Source: Ruminococcaceae bacterium UBA1320
Lineage (GTDB): Bacteria > Bacillota > Clostridia > Oscillospirales > Ethanoligenentaceae
NCBI GenBank assembly: GCA_002306975.1
Contig: DBTI01000047.1
Coordinates: 588-9,723, forward strand
DNA length: 9,136 bases
Direction: 5' to 3'
In this document: in pieces, positions 1 to 6,316 of the stretch
Numbering within the stretch: position 1 is the first letter of the stretch
Layout of the letters: each line of letters opens with the position of its first letter
Program-made: the position numbers and the translations under genes
The notes under the pieces: model-generated
The model's database searches: none
Told to the model about the DNA's origin: nothing
What the model saw: the letters and a program-made list of their open reading frames with translations, nothing else

Positions 1-200
1 ACTAATTTCCGATTGAAAAGTAGATTATACAAATTCCAAATAAACTTATGACAAGAATTCGCGTAAAAACCGTAAACCATTGATTTTGACGCGAATTCTT
101 TGGAAACTTTTAATTTGGAATTGGTATTAAATTCGCGTCAAAAACTTTGATATATGGGTTTTGATGCGAATTTTTATCAACTCGTTTATCGAAAATTAGT
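1..200. repeat. MITE-like palindromic repeat, long copy
   Basis: The ends are imperfect inverted repeats: ACTAATTTCCGAT at the left and the complement of ACTAATTTTCGAT at the right. Inside are two related hairpins. One has arms GAATTCGCGT (55-64) and ACGCGAATTC (89-98). The other has 15-nt arms at 129-143 and 159-173 with one mismatch. A further inverted pair is AATTCCAAA (32-40) with TTTGGAATT (115-123). The same ends and the second hairpin recur at 1971-2065 in the same orientation. No coding capacity is seen. The left end coincides with the window edge, so a target duplication cannot be judged. A non-autonomous mobile element is an inference from the terminal repeats and the second copy. 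Confidence 0.7.
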
Positions 201-271
201 ATCAAGCCGCCCTTTATGATCTGCAAATCAAAATGCAATAGTTAATTTTTGTTAATTTTGGTCGTTTTGTA

Positions 272-300
272 TTTACATAAGCGGTGAATTATGTTATACT
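272..300 (+). promoter_or_regulatory. sigma-A promoter for the 103-aa hypothetical gene
   Basis: A -35 box TTTACA (272-277) is followed by a 17-nt spacer and a -10 box TATACT (295-300) preceded by TG one base upstream (extended -10). Transcription would begin near 307, giving a leader of about 77 nt. That leader includes a perfect 7-bp hairpin, GCTAAAT-TTG-ATTTAGC, at 329-345, without a U-tract. Just upstream lies a tandem 10-mer, GTTAATTTTT/GTTAATTTTG (241-260). Confidence 0.75.
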
Positions 301-383
301 TTTATTTACGCTATTAGAAATATTTTCTGCTAAATTTGATTTAGCGATATAGCGCATTAAATTAAACGACAGGGGGGCATAAT

Positions 384-695
384 TTGGCGGAATCAAAATC
401 AAAGAGTAAAAACTCATTTCTAACATACAAGGGCAGGCCTCTTGTCCGGTCGGGCAATACCATATATTACGGCAACATGTGGGATAAATATGTTGTCGCC
501 ATGCAGATAATCAATTCAAAAAAAGCGTTAGATCAAGAGGTTGCCGGCACCGTGGTGGTGCAGCTTGTTTCAACAGACAACAGTCTGCCCATGAACGAGC
601 GCATAATTAAAAGGGCTGAAAAAGACGGGCTTTACAACGCTTTAGACATTGGGTGCATTTGGCTCGAGCGTGCGCTTTCACCTAATCCTAACTAA
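384..695 (+). CDS. small conserved hypothetical protein (103 aa)
   Basis: I place the start at TTG 384 because a G-rich Shine-Dalgarno site (AGGGGGG, 371-377) sits 6 nt before it and the sigma-A promoter at 272-300 lies upstream. The N-terminus is polar and lysine-rich (AESKSKSKNS). It is followed by a compact domain with the segments LTYKGRPLVR, GNTIYYGN, DKYVVAMQI and, near the C-terminus, KDGLYNALDIGCIWLERAL. There is no signal peptide, membrane segment or cysteine cluster, so it should be a soluble cytoplasmic protein. From memory, proteins with the pattern TYKGRPLVR...IYYGN...DKYVV are common orphans in Clostridia, but I know no assigned function. It may be co-transcribed with the alcohol dehydrogenase downstream, with a terminator hairpin in between. 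The gene call is secure; the role is unknown. Confidence 0.85.
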   Translation: MAESKSKSKNSFLTYKGRPLVRSGNTIYYGNMWDKYVVAMQIINSKKALDQEVAGTVVVQLVSTDNSLPMNERIIKRAEKDGLYNALDIGCIWLERALSPNPN

Positions 696-721
696 CATCT
701 ACACATGCCGCTTTAATTGCT

Positions 722-730
722 TGTTATAAT
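722..730 (+). promoter_or_regulatory. possible extended -10 promoter for the alcohol dehydrogenase
   Basis: TGTTATAAT reads as a perfect extended -10 (TG-n-TATAAT) 26 nt after the preceding stop codon. No good -35 is visible at 17 nt (CACATG). If used, the start would be near 737, and the transcript would carry a leader of about 110 nt containing the hairpin at 798-824. Confidence 0.45.
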
Positions 731-797
731 TTTTTTCAGGCTAATGCAAGCGGTATATCACTAAAATCGCCGCCTGTTAATTTAAAGTTGTCAAGTC

Positions 798-824
798 AAG
801 GCTGCCGATTATGGCAGCCTTTTT
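798..824 (+). terminator. intrinsic terminator upstream of the alcohol dehydrogenase
   Basis: A 9-bp GC-rich stem AAGGCTGCC (798-806) / GGCAGCCTT (813-821) has a GATTAT loop, and a five-T run at 820-824 overlaps the end of the stem. It ends the transcript of the 103-aa gene. It also lies only 22 nt before the alcohol dehydrogenase start, too close for a promoter in between, so dehydrogenase transcripts must read through it. It may be a leaky terminator or an attenuator. Confidence 0.8.
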
Positions 825-846
825 ACTTTATGGGGGTTTTAACATT

Positions 847-1959
847 TTGGATTTTAATTTTTTCATGCCAACAAGGGTAATAAGCGGTAAAGGCTGTTTT
901 TTGAACAGCGAAGACACATTAAAATCACTTGGCGGCCGCTGTCTTGTCGTTACGGGTGAAGGCTCCGCGAAAAAGAGCGGCGCGTTTGACGACGCGCAGG
1001 CTGTACTTAAAAAAGCAGGAATAGAATTTATCGTTTTTGATAAAATTGCGCCAAATCCCCTGCTTTCTTCATGCTATGAGGCAGGCTCCGCCGCCCGCAA
1101 ATTTCGAGCCGACTTTATTTTGGGAATAGGCGGCGGTTCAGCGCTCGACGCCGCTAAAGCCGCGGCCGTTTTTGCCGGGAACTCTTCTTTTTCCCCTAAC
1201 GATATTTATAAACACGGGTTCTCCAAGGCGCTGCCCATTGTGCTTGTCGGCACAACCGCCGGAACAGGCAGCGAGGTTACCGCCACCGCTGTTTTAACGG
1301 TTGACGACCAGCGCATTAAAAAGAGCATAACACACAAATGCTGTTATGCCGCAATTTCCTTCGCCGATTATAGCTACACAAAGTCCTGCCCGTATAACCT
1401 AACCGTAACCGCCGCGCTTGACGCGCTCTGCCACGCGGTTGAGGGCTATTATTCCGCACGCGCCGGCGACATCGCCCGCGCCGCGTCACTGGAGGCTGTA
1501 AAGCTTTTGTGGCCAAACCTGTTGTGGCTGCGCGGCAACCCTGACTGCCTGCCCGACGACACTGCGCGCGAGCAGCTCTATTACGGCTCGCTGTGGGCGG
1601 GCATTGCCTTAAACCTTTCGGGCACAGGCTTTCCCCACCCTGCGGGCTACCCGCTCTCGCTGGAGCTTGGCATATCGCACGGCAAGGCATGCGCTGTGTT
1701 TTTGCCGGATTATATAAAGCGCAACGCGCCCGCGGCGCAGGCGTTGACGTTAAAACTTTTAGCTGTTCTCGGCTGCGGTGTTGACAGCTTTTGTGAAACC
1801 GTCGAAACGCTGACCGCTATTCGAGGCGTGAAGTTTTCAGAAGAAAAATGCGAAGAATACGCAAAGCAGCTTGAAGGCCGCGCTAACCTTACAAACGCCG
1901 TACATCCTATTACAGTTGAAGAAGTGCTTTCTATTTATAAAAAACTTTTTGCAAACTGA
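847..1959 (+). CDS. iron-containing (group III) alcohol dehydrogenase
   Basis: This is a 370-aa NAD(P)-dependent dehydrogenase of the iron-dependent family, which interconverts alcohols and aldehydes or ketones in the cytoplasm. Numbering from the TTG at 847, the nucleotide-binding GGGS is at 95-98 and the family signature GTTAGTGSE at 135-143. The metal ligands are D192, H196 (DALCH), H264 (FPHPAGYP) and H278 (ISHG), matching the Asp-His-His-His set of FucO-type enzymes. The reading frame is open back to an ATG at 811, but that ATG lies in the loop of an intrinsic terminator. The TTG is preceded by GGGGG (832-836) and gives the N-terminus MDFNFFMPTRV, usual for the family; ATG 865 is an alternative. 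Substrate cannot be told; butanol/ethanol dehydrogenase-like is a guess. A MITE-like repeat follows 11 nt after the stop. Confidence 0.92.
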   Translation: MDFNFFMPTRVISGKGCFLNSEDTLKSLGGRCLVVTGEGSAKKSGAFDDAQAVLKKAGIEFIVFDKIAPNPLLSSCYEAGSAARKFRADFILGIGGGSALDAAKAAAVFAGNSSFSPNDIYKHGFSKALPIVLVGTTAGTGSEVTATAVLTVDDQRIKKSITHKCCYAAISFADYSYTKSCPYNLTVTAALDALCHAVEGYYSARAGDIARAASLEAVKLLWPNLLWLRGNPDCLPDDTAREQLYYGSLWAGIALNLSGTGFPHPAGYPLSLELGISHGKACAVFLPDYIKRNAPAAQALTLKLLAVLGCGVDSFCETVETLTAIRGVKFSEEKCEEYAKQLEGRANLTNAVHPITVEEVLSIYKKLFAN

Positions 1960-1970
1960 ACTACTTAATG

Positions 1971-2065
1971 CTAATTTCCGATTGAAAAGTAGATAAAATT
2001 CGCGTCAGAAACTTTGATATATGGGTTTTATGCGAATTTTTATCAACTCGTTTATCGAAAATTAG
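1971..2065. repeat. MITE-like palindromic repeat, short copy
   Basis: This copy has the same ends as the repeat at 1-200 (CTAATTTCCGAT at the left, the complement of CTAATTTTCGAT at the right) and the same hairpin (arms 1996-2010 and 2026-2039). It lacks about 105 nt matching roughly 26-129 of the long copy. That loss removes one of two related hairpins, as recombination between the AATTCGCGT-type arms would do. It lies in the same orientation as the long copy. The hairpin ends in TTTTTAT and might weakly terminate the dehydrogenase transcript. Confidence 0.75.
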
Positions 2066-2083
2066 TATAAATCCGCATAAGAA

Positions 2084-2127
2084 AACCCGTAAAGGCTTTT
2101 TGATTTAAGCTTTTACGGGTTGTTTTT
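2084..2127. terminator. bidirectional terminator between convergent genes
   Basis: A 15-bp stem with one G-U pair has arms at 2084-2098 and 2107-2121 (core AACCCGTAAA) and an 8-nt loop. GTTTTTA follows on the plus strand. On the minus strand the outer A-U pairs and the adjoining TTTTC give a shorter T-run. It separates the plus-strand alcohol dehydrogenase from the minus-strand helicase-loader gene, whose stop begins 11 nt away. Confidence 0.88.
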
Positions 2128-2137
2128 ATCTGATATT

Positions 2138-3136
2138 TTAAATTGCGCCGCCGTTTGACCTGCGGCGCAGCTTTAGCTGCCTGATATCATTGCCAAAAAA
2201 CTTGAGCAGTGTAAACTGACCGATAAGCCGTGAAAAAATACGCTCGCCATAGCGCGCGGCAAGCTCGTTCTCAGTAAGGTTTGTGCTGACGATCATCGGC
2301 AGCTTTCTGAGCATTCGCGTATTGATAATATTATAAAGCGAATTTATTGAAAAAGGCGACGCGAAATCTGGCAGCTCGTCAATGATAAGCAAATCACAGT
2401 CAAACACGGAAAACGTATATTTCTTCTCTGTACGCCCGTAATTTTCATCTTCCATTTTCATAAAGATGTTCTGCGCGGTGTCGTATATCACGCCATAGCC
2501 CTGCTCTATCACAGCGTTTGCAATCGACAGCGCAAGGTGGGTTTTGCCAAGCCCCGTTTTGCCAAGCATTAAAAGACTTGTGTCGGCGTGCTTAAATTCA
2601 GCGGCGAAGCTTTTGCAGTGGGAAAAGACCTTTTCCATGTGCCAACGGACATTGAAGTCATATTTGCCGTCGGAAGTATCGGGATAGTAGCTTAAATCGA
2701 AGCTGTCAAATGTAAAAAGCGGCAGCGGCGAGCCTGCGTTCGCAACCTTGCACGCTTCTTCACGCAGAAGAGCGCGAAGGCAATCGCAGACCGAGTCTCC
2801 GGCATAGCCGGTATCTTTACATTTTTGGCAAAAATAATTAACATCCAAAAGTCCCTGCGGATAGCCGTTCTCCACAAGCAGCTCCGCGCGCTCCGCCTGA
2901 AGCGCAAGATTCTCCTGACGGAGCTTTTCTATTTTGCCTTTTGTGTCGCCGCCGCCCCCGATGATCTCGCGCGCCGCCGTCACGCCCGTATTGGCAAGCT
3001 CTCGCTCTATTGCGGCAAGACGAGGAAGCTTATTGTATAGCTGCCGCTTTATCCGCTCGTTTTCTTCATGCGCCTGTGAACGGCGCTGCTCAAGCCTCGC
3101 TGTCGCGGCAGCAAAGACCTCGGCATCATATGGCAT
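2138..3136 (-). CDS. DnaC/DnaI-like helicase-loader ATPase
   Basis: This is a 332-aa AAA+ ATPase of the DnaC/DnaI type, expected to load the replicative helicase during primosome assembly. Residues 1-90 are charged and probably coiled-coil. A zinc-binding cluster follows (C103, C106, C117, C119). The ATPase core has Walker A GKTGLGKT (192-199), Walker B LLIIDE (D253, E254), a sensor-1-like STN ending at N286, and a basic ERIFSRL segment (R299, R303) where the arginine finger is expected. The start at 3136 follows AGGAGGA with 6-nt spacing. Only 11 nt separate it from the stop of the upstream DnaD-like gene, and that stop (TAG) merges into the Shine-Dalgarno site, so the two are probably translationally coupled. 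The zinc cluster ahead of the ATPase is typical of the Firmicute loader. Phage-type DnaC is possible, but no phage genes are near. Confidence 0.92.
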   Translation of the reverse strand: MPYDAEVFAAATARLEQRRSQAHEENERIKRQLYNKLPRLAAIERELANTGVTAAREIIGGGGDTKGKIEKLRQENLALQAERAELLVENGYPQGLLDVNYFCQKCKDTGYAGDSVCDCLRALLREEACKVANAGSPLPLFTFDSFDLSYYPDTSDGKYDFNVRWHMEKVFSHCKSFAAEFKHADTSLLMLGKTGLGKTHLALSIANAVIEQGYGVIYDTAQNIFMKMEDENYGRTEKKYTFSVFDCDLLIIDELPDFASPFSINSLYNIINTRMLRKLPMIVSTNLTENELAARYGERIFSRLIGQFTLLKFFGNDIRQLKLRRRSNGGAI

Positions 3137-3147
3137 TGCACGTCCTC

Positions 3148-4119
3148 CTATTCGTTATGCAGTGTTTTCATGGAAAGGCGCACATACTCGTCAATGTCAT
3201 ACGACGGTGATTTGCCGCCGGTGCCCTTGCCCTGCTTGTTTTCGTTGCGCGCCTGCTCTACTTTTGTAAAGCCTTTTTCATGCCATGAGTTTAAAATCGA
3301 ATTTATGTATGAAAAAGATAATTTTCCTGTTCGCGCAACGCCGATATCATAGGCTTGCTTAACAAGATCGGTTGGCATCTTCCATCCGCTCCAGCGCGCA
3401 ATATGCTGGCGCTCGGTCGGCGTCAGCGCACGGTCGTTTATACCCATGATCGCGCGAATCTGCCCCTCAAAGCCCCTGCGGTCTTCAAGCTCGCGAATCT
3501 TACTTTCCGCTCTCTCGTGTGTGTCGATGCCTTCCTCCGCCCAGCTCACCGCCATCTTTTCAATATAGCGCATATTGCCCTTGCCGCAGGAAACACAGTA
3601 GCCAACGAGCATGATTATCACATCGGCGGGCAGCCCCGCTCCCTCATAAAGATAAACAAGCGTTGAGCATTCGGTGGGCGAAATCAGTCTGCCAAGCTGA
3701 CCCGGCACTGCCTCAAGCAGAAATTTCAATTCTGCGTTGCTCTGTGACTTTTTGGCAATTTCCTCCTGCCCATACTGAGTGGGCGAATCAATAATCTTGT
3801 GCGCCGCCGTCTGCGCGCGTGTTTTTTCCTGCTCACGCTGCGGCTGTTCGGCTTGCTCCTGCCGCTCTTTTGCGCCGAGAGGTGTGAGAGAGAACATTCC
3901 CCTGCTTTGCCAAAAGTCGAGCGAAGCGCGAAGCTGCTCTGAGGTTAAAGCAAGCACTTCACATGTTTTTACAACGGAAAGCGGTTCGCCCGAATGGCGG
4001 AAAACATATAAAAGCACCTTTAAATCGTTAGCCGACGCCTCGTTTATGTATTGGTCAGCCGCCTGTGTAGGCAGCGCAAAAATCCCCGAGTAGTTTTGAA
4101 AAATCAGTTTATATTCCAT
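3148..4119 (-). CDS. DnaD-domain replication initiation protein
   Basis: This 323-aa protein carries two DnaD (DnaB_2) domains at about 130-200 and 215-285. Each ends in the family's Y-x3-I-x3-W-x2-G-like motif: YIEKMAVSWAEEGI at 185-198 and YINSILNSWHEKGF at 271-284. The N-terminal 80 residues look like a winged-helix domain (NDLKVLLYVFRHSGEPLSV) and are joined by a Q/E/R-rich linker (84-110). DnaD/DnaB-type proteins bridge the initiator and helicase loader at origins or stalled forks. The gene directly precedes the loader, as is usual in Clostridia. ATG 4119 follows an AAAGGTG ribosome site, and an extended -10 promoter lies upstream. Whether it acts as DnaD or DnaB in this organism cannot be told from sequence alone. 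Confidence 0.9.
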   Translation of the reverse strand: MEYKLIFQNYSGIFALPTQAADQYINEASANDLKVLLYVFRHSGEPLSVVKTCEVLALTSEQLRASLDFWQSRGMFSLTPLGAKERQEQAEQPQREQEKTRAQTAAHKIIDSPTQYGQEEIAKKSQSNAELKFLLEAVPGQLGRLISPTECSTLVYLYEGAGLPADVIIMLVGYCVSCGKGNMRYIEKMAVSWAEEGIDTHERAESKIRELEDRRGFEGQIRAIMGINDRALTPTERQHIARWSGWKMPTDLVKQAYDIGVARTGKLSFSYINSILNSWHEKGFTKVEQARNENKQGKGTGGKSPSYDIDEYVRLSMKTLHNE

Positions 4120-4159
4120 TTTGCCAGCACCTTTCGCAGCCCGATAAACTGTACCCTTT

Positions 4160-4168
4160 ATTATAACA
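4160..4168 (-). promoter_or_regulatory. extended -10 promoter for the DnaD/loader operon
   Basis: On the minus strand, TGTTATAAT is a perfect extended -10, about 40 nt upstream of the DnaD-like start. The -35 region at 17 nt (TTTCGC) is poor, as is often seen with TGn promoters. Confidence 0.6.
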
Positions 4169-4276
4169 TATCGACCCGCTGTGCGAAAGACTTGATTTGC
4201 TTACATTTTCACTATTGCAAATTCAAATAAAAACGGGGAAACAGGATGTCGTCACCCTGATTCCGGGCGGGGAGAA

Positions 4277-4293
4277 AGGAAAGCAATTTTCCT
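4277..4293 (-). terminator. weak candidate terminator after the ABC-F gene
   Basis: Arms AGGAAA (4277-4282) and TTTCCT (4288-4293) form a 6-bp AT-rich hairpin 20 nt beyond the ABC-F stop. On the minus strand it is followed by TTCTCC, a poor T-tract. Nothing better is visible before the next minus-strand promoter, and the rest of 4169-4312 holds no recognisable feature. Confidence 0.3.
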
Positions 4294-4312
4294 GCCTTTT
4301 CGAATATTAAAA

Positions 4313-5791
4313 TTAGATAGCTACGATTTTGGTCGCGATATTATCACAAAACGCGCTGTCATGCTCAACAAACAAAATCGTCGGGGTATATTCAAGCAGT
4401 AGATCTTCTATTTGAATGCGTGAAATGACGTCGATAAAGTTGAGCGGTTCATCCCAGATATGCAAATGGGCTTTTTCGCAAAGGCTTTTTGCAATCAGCA
4501 CCTTTTTCTTTTGACCACCACTAAAATCCGACATATCTTTTTCAAACTGCACCCTTGAAAAATCGAGCATTCTTAAAATTGCCTTGAAAAGGCTTTCATC
4601 TATATGATTTTCGATGGCAAAATCGGTAAGGCTGCCTTTCAGAAAAGACGTATCCTGTGAAACGTAGGATATTTTAAGCTGGCTGCCTTTTGTGAAATTG
4701 CCTTGAAACACGATGTTTTCTCCGCAGATAAGCTTGAGAATACTTGATTTGCCCGAGCCGTTTTTCCCGCAAAGCGCGATTCTGTCGCCTTGCTCAATGG
4801 TGAAACTCACGTTTTCACACGCTGCCTTTTCACCGTAAAATATCGAGACGTTTTGAAGCAATGCAAGACGGTCCGCATGATAATCAAGCTGAGACAGCTT
4901 TAAACTTTCCGCAGTTTCAATGTTTTTGAGAAGCTTTGACTTTTCATCAACAGCCGACAGCTGTCTTGTTTCAATTGATTTTGACCGTTTCATCATTTTC
5001 GCCGCTTTTGCCCCGATGTAACCCCGATCCGGCTTTAACCCCGAATTTCTTGTCCCCATCTTGGTTTTTTCCGCTTTGTTTGACCAGTCGTTGGTACGTT
5101 TCGCGGCGGCCGACATGCGCCTTATATCCTTTTGCAGCTTTTCTTTTTCGGCAAGTTCAAAGTTATCCTGCAATCTTTTGTTTTCCCACCACGATGAAAA
5201 ATTACCTTTTTGAATCTCAATATCGGTTTTGTTGATTGAAAGGATATGGTCAACACAGTTATTGAGAAATGTCCTGTCATGGGATACTAAAATAAACCCG
5301 TTCTTTGAGTTAAGATAATCGCTGACGATTTTTCTCGCGCTCATATCAAGGTGGTTTGTCGGCTCATCAATCAGCAGGAAGCTGTTTTCTTTGAGAAAAA
5401 GCGCGGCAAGCAGCACTTTAGTCTGCTCTCCGTTTGAAAGCGTGCCGAACGGACGGTACAAAACATCCTCTGAAACCTGGAGCAGTGTAAGCTCGCGCAA
5501 AAGCTGCCAATGAAGATATTCAGGATAAATGCCGCCAATTACATCTGCTGTATTATCCGTTTTATCTGAAACCTCATAAGGAAAATATTCAAAGCTGACA
5601 TTTGACGTGATTTTGCCGCTGTATTCGTATTTGCCGAGCAGCAGATTTAAGAACGTTGTTTTGCCCCTGCCGTTTCTGCCTGTCAGACCGAGTTTCCAGT
5701 CGGTATCTATCTGAAAGCTCACATTTTCAAAAATATTATCGTAACTGCCGTCATAGGCGAAAGTAAGATTTTCTACACTTATTAAAGACAT
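4313..5791 (-). CDS. ABC-F ribosome-protection protein, Lsa/CplR-like
   Basis: This is a 492-aa soluble ATPase with two ABC domains and no membrane segment. Domain 1 has Walker A GRNGRGKT (38-45), signature LSNGEQ (118-123), Walker B LLIDEP (E143) and H171. Domain 2 has Walker A GKNGSGKS (342-349), signature FSGGQ (423-427), Walker B IWDEP (D447, E448) and H477. A charged interdomain linker of roughly 100 residues (about 200-300) corresponds to the antibiotic-resistance determinant that reaches the peptidyl-transferase centre. The length and the segments DWKLGLTGRNGRGKT and HIWDEPLNFIDV fit the Lsa group (Lsa(A) is about 498 aa) and, from memory, clostridial CplR. Known members give lincosamide, streptogramin A and pleuromutilin resistance by displacing drug from the 50S subunit. 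The spectrum here is not determinable. Regulation is by the attenuator leader upstream. The gene appears more AT-rich than the alcohol dehydrogenase and loader genes, so acquisition is possible. Confidence 0.93.
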   Translation of the reverse strand: MSLISVENLTFAYDGSYDNIFENVSFQIDTDWKLGLTGRNGRGKTTFLNLLLGKYEYSGKITSNVSFEYFPYEVSDKTDNTADVIGGIYPEYLHWQLLRELTLLQVSEDVLYRPFGTLSNGEQTKVLLAALFLKENSFLLIDEPTNHLDMSARKIVSDYLNSKNGFILVSHDRTFLNNCVDHILSINKTDIEIQKGNFSSWWENKRLQDNFELAEKEKLQKDIRRMSAAAKRTNDWSNKAEKTKMGTRNSGLKPDRGYIGAKAAKMMKRSKSIETRQLSAVDEKSKLLKNIETAESLKLSQLDYHADRLALLQNVSIFYGEKAACENVSFTIEQGDRIALCGKNGSGKSSILKLICGENIVFQGNFTKGSQLKISYVSQDTSFLKGSLTDFAIENHIDESLFKAILRMLDFSRVQFEKDMSDFSGGQKKKVLIAKSLCEKAHLHIWDEPLNFIDVISRIQIEDLLLEYTPTILFVEHDSAFCDNIATKIVAI

Positions 5792-5807
5792 AAATTATCC
5801 CCCTGTA

Positions 5808-5847
5808 TAAAAAAATTAAAGCCGCAAGAAAGTTATTTCTCGCGGCT
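5808..5847 (-). terminator. attenuator terminator before the ABC-F gene
   Basis: Read on the minus strand, AGCCGCGAGAAA (5847-5836) pairs with TTTCTTGCGGCT (5831-5820) through 12 bp with one G-U. The loop is 4 nt, and TTAATTTTTTT follows. It sits about 15-20 nt before the ABC-F Shine-Dalgarno site and inside its own leader, so it must be bypassed for expression. Its loop and 3' arm (5824-5835) are also the target of the antiterminator segment at 5930-5941. Confidence 0.88.
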
Positions 5848-5941
5848 CAATAATATACAGGAAAGCCCAACCAAAATTGGCGCAGGGTTTGGTTATAGGG
5901 CAAGGTTATATTTTGAGTTAAAAGAATGGTAACTTTCTTGC
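5824..5941 (-). promoter_or_regulatory. antiterminator pairing in the ABC-F leader
   Basis: On the minus strand, GCAAGAAAGTTA (5941-5930, segment 2) is perfectly complementary over 12 nt to TAACTTTCTTGC (5835-5824, segment 4). Segment 4 comprises the loop and most of the 3' arm of the terminator, so 2:4 pairing excludes it. Segment 2 can instead pair through GCAAGAAA with TTTCTTGC (6008-6001, segment 1), the last codons of the leader ORF. The hairpin AAGCGG/CCGCTT, with outer AGCGC/GCGCT, lies between 1 and 2. A further hairpin (GCCC...GGGC with ACCAA/TTGGT) lies between 2 and the terminator. Confidence 0.8.
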
Positions 5942-5997
5942 ATAAGCGCAACAAAACAAGCGGCAAAACCGCTTTTTATTTTCGCGCTCTTTATTGA

Positions 5998-6018
5998 TCA
6001 GCAAGAAAAATTACGCAT
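5998..6018 (-). CDS. six-codon leader peptide MRNFSC
   Basis: ATG CGT AAT TTT TCT TGC TGA begins at 6018 on the minus strand. It has a GGAG Shine-Dalgarno site 8 nt upstream, about 25 nt after the predicted transcription start. The last three sense codons supply segment 1 (TTTCTTGC) of the attenuator, so a ribosome held on this ORF would mask it. Short leader ORFs with drug-dependent stalling are established for ABC-F resistance genes such as vmlR and lmo0919; that this peptide works in the same way is inference. Confidence 0.72.
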   Translation of the reverse strand: MRNFSC

Positions 6019-6049
6019 TTTTTCAACTCCAATCTTTAAATTTGTTTTT

Positions 6050-6078
6050 ATTATATCACTTTTACTGCTTATATACAA
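6050..6078 (-). promoter_or_regulatory. promoter of the ABC-F leader transcript
   Basis: On the minus strand, a -10 TATAAT (6055-6050) preceded by TGA forms an extended -10. A TTGTAT -35-like box (6078-6073) lies at 17-nt spacing. The predicted start near 6043 gives a leader of about 250 nt before the ABC-F start. A small palindrome TTAGG-TTGC-CCTAA (6082-6095) lies just upstream and could be an operator, but that is weak. Confidence 0.72.
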
Positions 6079-6122
6079 TATTTAGGTTGCCCTAACCGCA
6101 TAATTTAAGTGGTTATTACGTG

Positions 6123-6151
6123 TTGCCAATTTATTATCGGTGCATTATAAT
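6123..6151 (+). promoter_or_regulatory. sigma-A promoter for the DUF1015 gene
   Basis: TTGCCA (6123-6128), a 17-nt spacer and TATAAT (6146-6151) match the consensus at 11 of 12 positions. Transcription should start near 6158. That is divergent from the ABC-F leader promoter and leaves a 5' leader of about 160 nt containing the shared element at 6232-6288. Confidence 0.8.
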
Positions 6152-6231
6152 GTAACTGTTGCGCTGAAATAATTTATAAATAGGCAAAAACGGATAACTT
6201 ATCTTATTTTTCTTACAAATTTGTTTCTATC

Positions 6232-6288
6232 GCAATTACAAAATCAAAGCGGAGAGCATCCTGCTTTCTCATTTTATTTAAAAATTGC
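6232..6288 (+). promoter_or_regulatory. shared 5'-leader element, copy A
   Basis: This is a 57-nt element in the predicted leader of the DUF1015 mRNA. An outer stem GCAATT (6232-6237) / AATTGC (6283-6288) encloses a hairpin, AAAGCGGA (6246-6253) with TCC-t-GCTTT (6259-6267), around loop GAGCA. The first 17 nt (6232-6248) are identical to 8614-8630 upstream of the methyltransferase gene. Both copies also share TCCTGCTTT and the end AAATTGCAATA. It could be a structured regulatory RNA or a short dispersed palindromic repeat. Confidence 0.6.
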
Positions 6289-6316
6289 AATAATAAAAAT
6301 CTGGAGTGAACAAAAA

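Noticed and set aside
811..846. ATG 811 as the alcohol dehydrogenase start
   Set aside because: The codon lies in the loop of an intrinsic terminator with no ribosome site, and the extra 12 residues do not fit the family N-terminus.
1316..1690. Minus-strand open frame of 124 codons inside the alcohol dehydrogenase
   Set aside because: It is antisense to a gene with intact family motifs, has arginine/alanine-rich low-complexity translation and no ribosome site. It is a shadow of GC-rich codons.
1..2066. Composite transposon made of the two repeats and the genes between them
   Set aside because: The repeats are short, unequal and non-coding, no transposase is present, and the enclosed genes are ordinary. 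Two independent or duplicated MITE-like copies explain the data better.
2825..4093. Several plus-strand open frames of 60-111 codons opposite the loader and DnaD-like genes
   Set aside because: All overlap the well-supported minus-strand operon, have no recognisable domains, and lack convincing ribosome sites.
2138..4119. DnaD-DnaC pair as part of a prophage or plasmid replication module
   Set aside because: No integrase, repressor, terminase or plasmid partition gene is nearby. The same gene pair is the usual chromosomal loader arrangement in Clostridia.
6221..6316. TTG 6221 as the DUF1015 start
   Set aside because: There is no Shine-Dalgarno site before it, and the extension would translate the shared leader element. 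TTG 6317 has GGAGTG at proper spacing and a family-like N-terminus.
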